DNA of 23,613 nucleotides from Auxenochlorella pyrenoidosa (lineage: Eukaryota; Chlorophyta; Trebouxiophyceae; Chlorellales; Chlorellaceae): NCBI GenBank assembly GCA_001430745.1, contig KQ482032.1, positions 28,464 through 52,076 of the forward strand. The letters are read 5' to 3'. Positions within the stretch are counted from its first letter, which is position 1, and every line of letters begins with the position of its first letter. Made by a program: the position numbers and the translations under genes. The notes beneath the pieces were generated by a model. That model saw only the letters and a list, made by a program, of their open reading frames with translations. It was not told the origin of the DNA and searched no databases. This document shows positions 1 to 8,775 of this stretch, piece after piece.

Positions 1-2921
1 ACCCACCACACACACACAGACACATGTTTCCAGGGCGGCGGGCGCACCTGCGGCACCGGGCGCGTGCCGTCGTGGCAGGCGCGGCGGCGCAGCATGAGAC
101 CCAGGCACACACGGGCGGTGGGGTTGGTGGGGAACTGGTGCACCATCCGCCGCGCAAAGTTCTCAAAAGCAAACAGCACAGCCTGCGGGGTGGGGCCGGG
201 AAGCAGAGCTTGGCGGGGGCACAGACTCAACTCGGCACCATGCGCAGGGATGGCTCCACAACACAGGGTGCACTGGCTGCCCATGCATGCAAGCTGCCTC
301 GCCCACCTGCTGCCCGCCGCCCAGGTGCCCCTCGCCACCCTCCTGCACGCCACCAGCCAGCGCGCACGAGCTGCCCACCATCTGTTGGCAGGCAGTACCG
401 GCACACAGAGGCGAGTGTAGTGGGCAGGCAGGACCGGCACACAGAGGCGAGTGGGCCAGCTGGGCAACTACCAGCAAAGACAAGGAAGGAGGAGGGCACA
501 GGCGCGACGCAGGCAGGCAGGCGCGCCCTGCAGGGTGCAGCATGGCTTGCCTGGCCGCCCACGTGGACATGCCCCCCCTTGATCTCCTCCTCCTCCTCAA
601 GCAGCCACACAGCTGTGGGCAGGCAGCAGTGGGAGCAGGCAGGCAGGGTTGGTGCAGGGCAGAGGAGCGCTTCAGCGGCGAGTGCCAGCCTGCGCTGCAG
701 GCCGGACAAGATGCCTGCACGCACGCCGCATGTGGGAAACTTTGCCGTGCCCAGCCCTGTCCAGCAGAGGTGCTTGCCTGCCTCGTAGGGTAGCGCACTG
801 GTGCCCGCCTTCCACATGCACGTGTGGCACTCGCGCAGCGCTGCCAGGCGGAAATGCTGGCGCTCCACTGCGGGTGGACGGATGGGGGGGCGGGGGGGGG
901 CAAGGGGCGGGGTTCACGAGCGCTGGCACACTGCACAGCCAGCTGTCAGTGGTGGGCCAGTGTTTTGGTGGCTGCAGTGCGGGAGCTTCCCTGGACCCGC
1001 GACCTCGCCGGCCCCACCCACCCGATCGCGGCGGCGCTGAGAAAATCTTCAGCAGGCAGCGCTTGAGCCACTCCTCGTGGTACTTGACGTAACGCTCGGC
1101 CAGCGGGGCGGCTGCGGGGTATGGGCGGGGTGCCAGGAGGGTCCGGTTGCAGGCAGGGAGCTGGCAGGGGAGGCAAGAAGCTTGCTCCAGTGCGCTGTGC
1201 AGTCCTTGTGCTCTGCATGTGACCCGCGTGCCTCCACTCACTGCTGCACAGCTCCAGCAGCGTCTGCATGCAGCTTCCCGTGTCCCCGCCGCCGCCACAC
1301 GCCGCCGCCGCCTCATCGGCAACCGCCTGCTGGCTCAGCACCTGGCGGACAAAAGGGCGGGCGGGCAGAGGGCGCCATGTGCACAAGCTCGTCCAGGGTG
1401 CGGCGCACCTGCCCTGTCACCAGGTGAGCCCAGGCTGCGTTCCAAGCCATACTCAACAGCGCAGCGCCAGCCAAACCAGCTGCCCCTCCCTCCCCCCAGC
1501 CCCCCACCTCCAGCTGCAGGTTGGACACCGTGCGGCCCGGGCCGGCGGCGTCTAGATCTACCGACATGCGCGCCTCCACCGCCTCGACGGCGCGCGCCTC
1601 GTCCAGCTTCAGCTGCAGGGTGGGGTGGGGGTGGGGTGGGGAAGGGAGGGGTTGTGGGTGGGGGCCAGGGGGGGCGTGAGTTGGTGCGCGGCTGGGCACG
1701 CAGGATGCCGCATTCCCGCTGGCATGTTGTGACCCGTGCCGACCACCACACGACAAGTGGTATTTGGGCAGGCTAGAGGGGATGCATGGCTATAGAAGGG
1801 GGGGGCTGCGCCCTGCTGGGCCCCCACCTGGATGTCGGCCAGGCGGCATAGCAGGTCGCAGCGCAGCAGGCCCTCGGGCACCATCTCCGGGTGCTCGCCG
1901 CAGCGGTTGGCCAGCTGGCGATACTGCCGTATCGCCTCGGCGTAGCGCCCTGCGCGGAGCACGAGGTGAGCGTCAGGGTCGGCAAGGCAGCTGTGAAGCA
2001 AAGCAGCGCTCTGTAGACACCGATGCGAGCCTGCACTGAATCGCTGGGCGCTTTAGCGGCGCCCCCGGCCCCACCTGTGCGGTAGTAGGCCTCGGCCAGC
2101 CACAGCTCATGCTGCGTGTGGGAGAAGTCCTCCTCGGGCAGCAGCGACAGCTGGGGGCGGGGCAGGGGGGCAGCGCAGGGCGGGATCACTAAGAGAATGA
2201 ATGCTTGGCAGCGGCCCTGCGAGCCTCGCAGCGCCCCCTTGTTTCAATGAACCAAATTTGCTTCGGCTTGCGAGCAAACCCTCTTCAACATGCATTCGCA
2301 GCCCAACGCATATGTGAACCGTTCCTCGGCCTGTGCGAGACAGCCCTTGTCATAGGCAAAAAGTCAGGCAGGGTGCTATGGAGCAGCTGCGTGCGGCCAC
2401 CTCGGCCGGTGCCGCCCCTCACGACCCCGCCCCACCCACCACTTTCTCGTTGGCCTCCACTGCGCCCGTGCTGTTTGCGGTGGCGGCGTACAGGCGTGCC
2501 AGGCCGGTCCAGGCGGGCAGCGAGTCGGGCGCCACCTCAAGCGCCTTGCGATACGCCAGCTCCGCCTGCCCATACTCCTGGATGGCATGCGCCGCGCGGC
2601 CGATCAGGCTGCGAAGAGGCATAAGGGGGGGAAGGTGGAAGAATGAGACATGAACAGGAAGCAAGGGGCGCCTCAGGGGAGCAGCGCAACCTAGGGCTAT
2701 TCAGCGTGCGGCTTCTGCGTATGGCAGCGGCTGGCGGCGACACAATTGGGTAGCGCACCCCGCCCTCAAAGGACGCGCCAAGGTGGCGTCACTCACAGAA
2801 AGGCGTCCACGCTCTTCCTGTCCTCCTTGAGAGCCGCTTTGCAGTGCTGCAGGGCGGCCTTAGGGTCCCCAGCCTGGAGACACGCCGCTGCGGCATCCAG
2901 TGACTCTTGTAGGCTCGCCAT
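1..2921 (-). CDS. SKI3: SKI3/TTC37-like TPR protein (superkiller complex scaffold), N-terminal part
   Basis: SKI3 scaffolds the Ski2-Ski3-Ski8 complex that feeds mRNA to the cytoplasmic exosome. The start is the ATG at 2921. Exons (minus strand) are 2921-2797, 2608-2440, 2150-2075, 1949-1828, 1612-1508, probably 1408-1385, 1341-1242, 1111-1022, 867 to about 790, and 182-48. Phases agree through the start of the 867 exon; the link from there to 182-48 is unresolved. Residues 1-98 read as TPR helices (ALQHCKAALKEDRKSVDAF, then AELAYRKALEVAPDSLPAW), which resembles the N-terminus of animal TTC37 and plant SKI3. A further repeat-like stretch follows (YRTGRYAEAIRQYRQLANRC). The last visible exon contains AVLFAFENFARRMVHQFPTN. 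The full protein would be over 1000 aa, so most of it lies left of the window. The gene is head-to-head with the cyclophilin. Another large TPR protein is the main alternative, because TPR similarity alone is weak. Confidence 0.6.
387..453. repeat. Two-copy direct repeat in an intron of the SKI3-like gene
   Basis: Two 31-bp copies (387-417 and 423-453) are 36 bp apart and differ at one position. Both contain CCGGCACACAGAGGCGAGTG. The pair lies between the last two recognisable exons of the TPR gene, so it is probably a local tandem duplication of intron sequence. No function is suggested. Confidence 0.85.
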
Positions 2922-3188
2922 GGCTGCTGCCGACTGCTGCGCTAGGCTGCAGAAAAGAGGATCGAGCTCTGTTCTGGCGAGACGCTACAGCCTTTGGTGC
3001 ATGTCGGACAGGTTGTGCACGTCCTGCATGTGCGATCAGGGCGCGCGGTACGGACTTTGGGCAAACTTCCGAGTCATGCCAGACACAGCACGCCTAGCAG
3101 CGAGAGGATGGCTCGCCATCTGCGACGACTGCTCAAACACACACCCCATCTCCACACCGAAAAGCCGTCTCGACACATCGCAGGCACC
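2922..3188. promoter_or_regulatory. Shared head-to-head 5' region between the SKI3-like and cyclophilin genes
   Basis: The two start codons face away from each other across 267 bp, so both promoters and both 5' UTRs must fit here unless they extend into the genes. I see no TATA box or other motif I can name. The label rests on gene geometry only. Confidence 0.5.
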
Positions 3189-5027
3189 ATGGGGCAGGGC
3201 GGCAGCAAGCCGGAGGACATCGTCGCAATTGCCCAGCAGCAGGTGGCATACAACCCCCCCTTGGGCCCCGCCAACCCGGTGAGCGAACATTTGGAGGCTT
3301 TCAAGTGATCGACATGGAGACGTGTGTGCTCTGGCCGCTGCACGCGGCAGCAGCGGCGGCGACGCTGCAGTTGGCCTTGCTGCGTGCCGCTGCTGTGACG
3401 CGTCTTCATAACACTGCTCACATCCTTCCCTTTCCGACTCATCCGCATCCTGCATGTCACCCTGCCGGTACCGCACATCAGCTTGCCTGCTTTTCACGTC
3501 TTTATCCCTGTTTCAAGTTTGACCAAGGCTTGCCTCCTGCTCTGCCCCTCACCTGGACTGGACACACGCACCTCACTTATGTCTGCATGCCTGGTGCCCC
3601 CCCAACCGTGCTGCCAGGACAACCCCATTGTGTACTTTGACATCAAGCTGGGACGTTATGGCGATGCCACCCCGCTGGGCCGCATCGAGATTGAGCTGAA
3701 GGAGGATGTCACGCCCAAGACGGCGGAGAACTTCAAGCAGCTCTGCCTGCAGCCCCCGGGGCAGGGCTACAAGGCCTCCCGCTTCCACCGGGTGCGTGTC
3801 TGGGCAGGTCTGGAACAGTGACACTCGGAGTGCACCATCCAGAGAAAGGGCAGCACTCGCGTTGTCAGTGTTGCTTGCCAGGACGGATGATTGAGAGAGT
3901 CTGCCTCGCCTCATGACCCCCGCTCTCTGCCTCCCTGCCATGCTCTGTCCCCCCTGCAGGTCATCCCCGGCTTTATGTGCCAGGGTGGCGACTTCACCAA
4001 CGACAACGGTGGGAGGGAGGGCCGGGGCTGGCGGTGATCGGGCAGCGGTTGCCAGCTGGGCTGCGACCAGCCAATTGATGGGCTAGCCAGCTCGGTAAGG
4101 GTTTCAGCACACCGCCTGTTAGTTTACCACGCTGTCACTCCTCGGCCCGCCTGGCTCGCCCCGCAGGCACCGGCGGTTACTCCATCTACGGCGCACGCTT
4201 TGCGGGTGCGCTGCGCAGGGCAGGCGGCCGCGGCCGGGATGGATTGGCCCGGTTGCATGCCTGGAGGGCACGGGCCGCGGACCAACGCAGCCGATTGTTG
4301 AGCACCCGACAGCAAGCACGATTGGGCTGGACTGCTGGAAGGTGTGATTGCTGCTGGTGAAAAGGGGCGAGTTGCCCAGTGAAGAAACCTGCCCCTCCCC
4401 CACTCCACCCCCCCTTGAGCGCCGGCAGACGAGAACTTTGCGCTGCGCCACCTGGGCCCCGGCGTGCTGTCCATGGCCAACGCCGGCCCCAACACCAACG
4501 GCTCGCAGTTCTTCCTCTGCGTTGCGCCCACCGCCTGGCTGTGAGTGTCCGCTGGCAGCCTGCTGCCGCTCATCTGCGCATCCCGCTTGCTTGGCTGGGA
4601 GGCTGGGTGCAAGCGGCGTGCATGCATGGTGGTAGCGCAATAGGACCAAGCCGTGCTCAACCGTGCCCCCCGCAGCGACGGCAAGCACGTTGTGTTTGGA
4701 CAGGTGGTCAGCGGGTACTCGGTCATCAAGGCCATTGAGGCGTGCGGCAGCCGCAGCGGCCAGACCGCCGTGGACGTGATGATCGCCGACTGCGGCGTCA
4801 AGTCGCCGGGCAAGGGCGCCACCACCACCACCGCCTCGCTGCAGCACCCGCAGGCGGCCCCCCGCCCTGCGGCCGCTGCTGCGGTCCCGTGCCGCGCTGC
4901 GCGCGTGCTGCAGCAGCAGCGCCGCATTGCGCTGGCTGGCCGGGGCCTGGCACCGGCGCGGCGGCCTGCAATGGCTGCCCGCGCTGCTGCCGTATCCGCG
5001 CCGGCACGTGTCATGGCCATGGTTTGA
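3189..5027 (+). CDS. Cyclophilin-type peptidyl-prolyl cis-trans isomerase, possible N-myristoylation
   Basis: This enzyme isomerises peptidyl-proline bonds. Exons are 3189-3278, 3618-3791, 3960-4008, 4167-4205, 4429-4540 and 4676-5027. All phases close, giving 271 aa. Residues 31-197 are a complete cyclophilin domain with the catalytic Arg in SRFHR (R88), [11 protein letters not shown] (F93, M94, Q96), NTNGSQFF, and [10 protein letters not shown] with the cyclosporin-contacting Trp (W154) and His159. By its key residues it should be active. Residues 2-7 (GQGGSK) fit the N-myristoylation pattern (Gly2, Ser6, Lys7), and a 30-residue leader precedes the domain. The last 75 or so residues are a low-complexity Ala/Arg/Gln tail absent from minimal cyclophilins. 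The tail frame is open to the TGA, but the splice model there has no independent support. It is tail-to-tail with the HVA22 gene. Confidence 0.93.
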
Positions 5028-5370
5028 GCAGCTGCTGTGCCCGCGTTGCTTCCTCCCCAGGGGCAGCCTCCCTTGAGTGCTGCTGTGTCCTCCAAACTGT
5101 CGCCCCAGGCTGCCATTTTTGCAGCACTGCAATTTGTCTGCCCACAGCAGCCAATAACTTTGTTCTGTTAACGCCCGTTGACATGGTTCATGGCAGCTGT
5201 AGACAATACAAGTTGCGGCTGCGGAAGAGATCGCTTGGCAGGGCAGGTGCAGGGAAAAGCTAGGGTTTGTTTGTTACAGTGCCGCAAGCGGGGATGTACT
5301 GCAAGGTGGCTCGGTGCATCCATCCAGTCGAGTATGCGCATTTGGGCCGTGAGCAAGCAGCACGGCAGCA
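5028..5370. other. Convergent 3' intergenic region
   Basis: This 343-bp gap separates the stop codons of the cyclophilin (plus) and HVA22-like (minus) genes, so both 3' UTRs must lie here. I see a minus-strand TGTAA at 5278-5274. I find no TGTAA for the cyclophilin and no further gene. Confidence 0.7.
5274..5278 (-). terminator. TGTAA polyadenylation signal for the HVA22-like gene
   Basis: TTACA on the plus strand reads TGTAA on the minus strand, 93 nt beyond the HVA22 stop codon. TGTAA is the usual chlorophyte poly(A) signal and this spacing is plausible. It is only a pentamer, so chance occurrence is possible. Confidence 0.5.
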
Positions 5371-6619
5371 CTACCGTCGTCGTCGGCTGCCATCGTCCAC
5401 GCTGCTGCCGCCAGCTCCCTCGCCGCCATCGGCGTCGGTGATGAAGGCGCTGCGACGCTGTGCAGGCCGGCCGTCGGGCCCGCGCACAAACCACTCCAGG
5501 AAGGGGGTGTGCGACGCAAACTGGTGCAGGCCTTCGCTCAGCATCTGCAGCTCGGGCCGGCGCTGCAAGTGGAAGGGGGAGGGGGGGGGGGGGGGGGGGG
5601 GCCGAGGGCACGGAGAGCAAGTATCAAACTGGCCCACGCACAGGTATACCCCTGGTGCCAGCAGCCGGCAACCTGCGCATGCACCGGCTCGCCTCGCTTC
5701 CGGCAGGCCGCACCCAGCAGCGCGGCGCCTGCTGCGCCTCACCAGCGAGCGCAGCAGCGCGGCCAAAAAGTCGTCCAGCTGCGGCTGCACGCGCGCCAGC
5801 CAGGGGCGCAGCCCCTCCACATACAGCCGCGCCGCGCCCTCGTACGCAGGGCTCTGGAGCCAGACCAGCAGCAGCAGCTTGACGGCGTGGTAGTATGGCA
5901 CCCTGATGGGGGGGTCCAAGGGGTGGGGTGGGGTGCCAAGGGGGGTTGGGGGGTGGGGGTTGTTTCCATGGGCTCGCCAGGCCGCCCAGCTGCCAGGGTT
6001 GCAGCCCGCCTGCCAGGCTGCGAGGTGCCCTGGCCTCTCACCACTGCAGCACCCTGTCCAACGGGCGCTCCGCTGCTGTCAGCAGGCCGTACACGCTCCA
6101 GTAGCTGCAGGGCAGCGCCGGAGTGGCAAGGGCTAGAACACCTCGTGGTTGAAGGGCAGGCAGTTGCACCGCTCTGGTGGAGCTCCTCCGACTGCCAACC
6201 CCAGCACAGCTCCAACTTGCAGCTCACACCAGCCACTTCTTTGACTCGCGCGTGTTGGGCGGCCGCGCCTCCACCGCCTTGAGGCTGCAGTATGCTGGGT
6301 ACAGCAGGCCCACCGCGGTGCTGCAGGGGAGGTAGGCGGGCACAGCAGGGTGGCAGGAGCACGCACCAGTGGGGGTTGACTGCAGCGTGATGCACAGGGG
6401 ATGCTCCTGGAGGGAAACAACCTGCGTCACCTGTCATCACGTGCACAACAGCACTGATACTCGCCAACCGTGTGCAGGCAGGGGGCAGCAGTCCAGACCG
6501 CGAGAGCTATGCCCGCTTGGCACTCACCATGCGGCGTGGCCCACATGGGCTTGTCCGTAGGGCTGCAAGAGGACCTGCAGGCCCACGCTGGCCGCTGCTG
6601 GCGCCAGCAGCGCACTCAT
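5371..6619 (-). CDS. HVA22: HVA22/REEP/Yop1 (TB2/DP1) family ER membrane-shaping protein
   Basis: Members of this family bend and tubulate ER membrane through hairpin membrane segments. Exons (minus strand) are 6619-6528, 6320-6228, 6104-6042, 5902-5743 and 5562-5371. All phases close, giving 199 aa. The domain spans about residues 25-130. Its family hallmarks are GLLYPAYCSLKAVEA, ESKKWLVYWSVYGLL and VPYYHAVKLLLLVWLQSP, followed by GAARLYVEGLRPWL. Two hydrophobic hairpins surround those blocks. The tail from about residue 137 is hydrophilic and ends in SVDDGSRRR. The ATG at 6619 is the only one I see upstream of the domain in this frame. The 3' splice site at 5563 is preceded by a run of 21 C. 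The gene is head-to-head with RbcX. Confidence 0.9.
5581..5601 (-). repeat. Poly-C (21) tract before the last HVA22 3' splice site
   Basis: There are 21 consecutive G on the plus strand, or C on the coding strand, ending 17 nt before the intron's terminal AG. The tract sits where a polypyrimidine tract belongs. Its exact length may vary through slippage or assembly error. Confidence 0.85.
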
Positions 6620-7079
6620 TGTTGCACAGCTGCAAGGGCAGGCCGAGGGAGGGCAGGGGCAGCGGTGGTTGGCAGTGGGCAGCAGGCAGCAACTGGGGAG
6701 CAAGTCGGCATGCACGGCTGCTTGCATGCATCTATTGCATACAGCTGTCCTTGTGTGAGGACCTTCCTGTTGCTTTAAGGAGGGGTGCGAGGGAGGTGGG
6801 AAACAGTAGAAAGCGAGAAGACCGTTCTGGTGCTTGTGGAGTGTCGTGACCGTGATCGGCACTGTAATACAGCAGGAACAGGCGAAGGCGAGGCCCCCAG
6901 TTTGCCAGCGAGGACAAGGCACTCTGCCAGCTCTGCTCAGTTCGTCACATCTGCGCTCTTTCGCCACTTGCAACCGTCTTGCGTTTGTGATCACTTTTTG
7001 GAGCATCGCTGTTCACTCACCGGCTCCTAGGGCTCTGCACCTGGCCGCTGCTTCCAGCACCTGTATTCAAGCGGAGAAG
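6620..7079. promoter_or_regulatory. Shared head-to-head 5' region between the HVA22-like and RbcX genes
   Basis: This 460-bp region lies between divergent start codons. It holds short GGCAG-type repeats near 6640-6690 and is less GC-rich around 6790-7010. I see no named promoter element, tRNA or small ORF I would defend. Its role is inferred from gene orientation. Confidence 0.5.
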
Positions 7080-8222
7080 ATGCAACAAAGCGTATTCTTC
7101 AACCTAAGCGCAGCCAAGCAGGTGCAGCAGGCAGCAGGACTGCCACCTCTGCGGCAGCAGCAGCGCCGCAGGCGGCAGCGTCAGGCACCGTGCCAGCGTC
7201 AGTGCTCAACCGTGGTCGCCGGTATGTATGTGCCATCGGATAGGTAAGGCATCAAGCGTAACAAACAGCAGGGGCCTTGCTTAACTGGTACGAGGTGCAG
7301 CAGGCTGAACACCCTTTCTCATGCCTGCCCTCGTGCATGCAGCTTTGGGGGCCAGTCACCTGAACGGCGCGCAGCCCAGTCGCTACAAACATTCTTTACC
7401 TTTGTTGCAGCAAAGGCAAGGAACAGGCTGGCATGTGCTGTCGCTTGCGCTCTGCTTTAGATGGTTCACATGCGCCATGAATTGCACCTAGCATGTGATC
7501 TCGTCCCTTACACAACTCTGATCAATGAATCCTCAGACCGAGGCCTGGAGCATGGTGCCAGCTCTGCCCTCAGGCTGCGCACTGCACACAACGCTGGATG
7601 CCGCTCTTCACGTTTGCTCGAGCTCTGATGGCATCCCTCCCTGCCTGTGCACCTCGCCCTCGCCCCACCCCCGCAGGTGGTCATGAGCCAGCTGGAGGGC
7701 ATCGGGCGGTCCGACCTGGGGGCGTACAACGCCGAGGCCGCCCAGACGCTGCGCCACTTCCTGGTCAACGAGCCCATGCGCGACTGCGACGCCTGGCTGG
7801 CCAAGCTGATGCTGCAGGACGAGCTGCTGGGTGGGTGGGCGCACGCTGCGGGCGTCACCGGTCGGCGCTGGCTTCTCCATCCCAGGGGGCTGCAGATGTG
7901 GGCTGGGTCAGAGGCTTGGCTGCCCCACCGTGTCTTGGAACGTCTAGGGCAGGAATGCTCCCCGCCTGCATACATCCCCGTCTCGGCCCGCTGGATGTCC
8001 CCTGCCGCAGGCGTGCGCATCATGGAGGTTCGCCAGGCTTATGCCACAGAAGACTTTGAGTGGGGCAACCTGAAGCGGCTGGCGATAGAGGGCCTGGAGC
8101 AGCAGAACACGCAGCTTCTGCGGGATCATGCAGCACAACGTTTCGGAACGCTGCTGAACCAGGCAGGTGGCGCCAGCAGCAGCAGCGACGACCCCAGCAG
8201 CGAGCAGACACAGAAAGGATAG
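7080..8222 (+). CDS. RBCX: RbcX type II, chloroplast Rubisco assembly chaperone
   Basis: RbcX homodimers clamp the C-terminal tail of newly folded Rubisco large subunits and help L8 core assembly in the stroma. Exons are 7080-7243, 7343-7415, 7677-7830 and 8011-8222. All phases close, giving 200 aa. The first 45 or so residues are rich in Gln, Arg, Ala and Ser and fit a chloroplast transit peptide. The mature part holds MYVPSDSFGGQSPE, the helix AAQSLQTFFTFVAAKVVMSQ, and the type II signature RIMEVRQAYATEDFEWGNLK (residues 133-152). The final 20 residues are Ser/Asp-rich. The donor at 7244 (GTAAGG) was chosen over two earlier GTATGT options because it keeps the MYVP motif seen in plant RbcX and the right phase. 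Intron 2 begins GC (AAG|GCAAGG, 7416), not GT. A perfect inverted repeat covers the stop codon. Confidence 0.9.
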
Positions 8223-8240
8223 CAACCTGCTATCCTTTCT
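8212..8240 (+). repeat. Perfect 13-bp inverted repeat over the RbcX stop codon
   Basis: The arms 8212-8224 (AGAAAGGATAGCA) and 8228-8240 pair perfectly around an ACC loop. The TAG stop (8220-8222) lies inside the left arm. In RNA this would form a tight stem-loop at the end of translation. The symmetry is directly visible; any function is speculative. Confidence 0.9.
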
Positions 8241-8775
8241 TGCCTGGGGAGGGTCTTCATTCTGCTTATTGATTCTGTTTCTTTCTCAGGGCATCACCTC
8301 CAAAATACGGTTTTCATTTTTGCATTGCATTTGATGCACAACACAACTGGACCTGAACTGGATTGGAAATGAAAAAGGAACAGGCGCCGCTCATGCTGCT
8401 TGGCGCCACAGCAGGGCCTGCGCCGCTGCTGCTTTCTGCGCTGTTTTGCTGCGTGCGGGCTGCCTGTCTCTGCCAAATCCGATACCCTCGAATCCACTGT
8501 GATCTCGGCGCTGCTTCTCAAACAGCAAGCCCGGTCTGCTCCCGCTTTTGAACTCGCTGGTGCGGCAACTCCTCGCTTCCTCTCCCGCCGTGAGTGCCGG
8601 AGCAACGTTCCATTGCTGCTATTTGAGACCGAGAGTTTGCCAAGCCCCGGCAGTTCCACTTCAGCGGCGGCACCATAGCGGCAGCAGAAGCAGCCGCTCG
8701 TGCCGCTTGCGGCTTGCGTGCATCCAACCCTGCGCCCCTCCTGCTGCGGGTCCTCGTGCAGCAGCCCCAGCAACC
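8223..8775. other. Intergenic region: RbcX 3' UTR and 5' flank of the HMG/histone-fold gene
   Basis: After the hairpin, a comparatively AT-rich segment (about 8255-8375) fits the RbcX 3' UTR. The remainder becomes GC-rich and should hold the promoter and 5' UTR of the next gene, transcribed in the same direction. I find no TGTAA and no coding exon I can support. Confidence 0.55.

Noticed and set aside
387..453. CRISPR-like repeat array
   Set aside because: There are only two copies, with a 5-bp spacer, and the sequence is in a eukaryotic intron.
163..936. Long minus-strand frames across 163-936
   Set aside because: They join intron sequence. The conserved-looking peptides (QHFRLAALRECH and AVLFAFENFARR) lie in other, shorter frames flanked by splice sites.
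4119..5132. Two overlapping minus-strand open frames of over 330 codons
   Set aside because: They lie antisense to cyclophilin exons that encode a complete conserved domain. Their composition is low-complexity, and GC-rich DNA produces long antisense frames.
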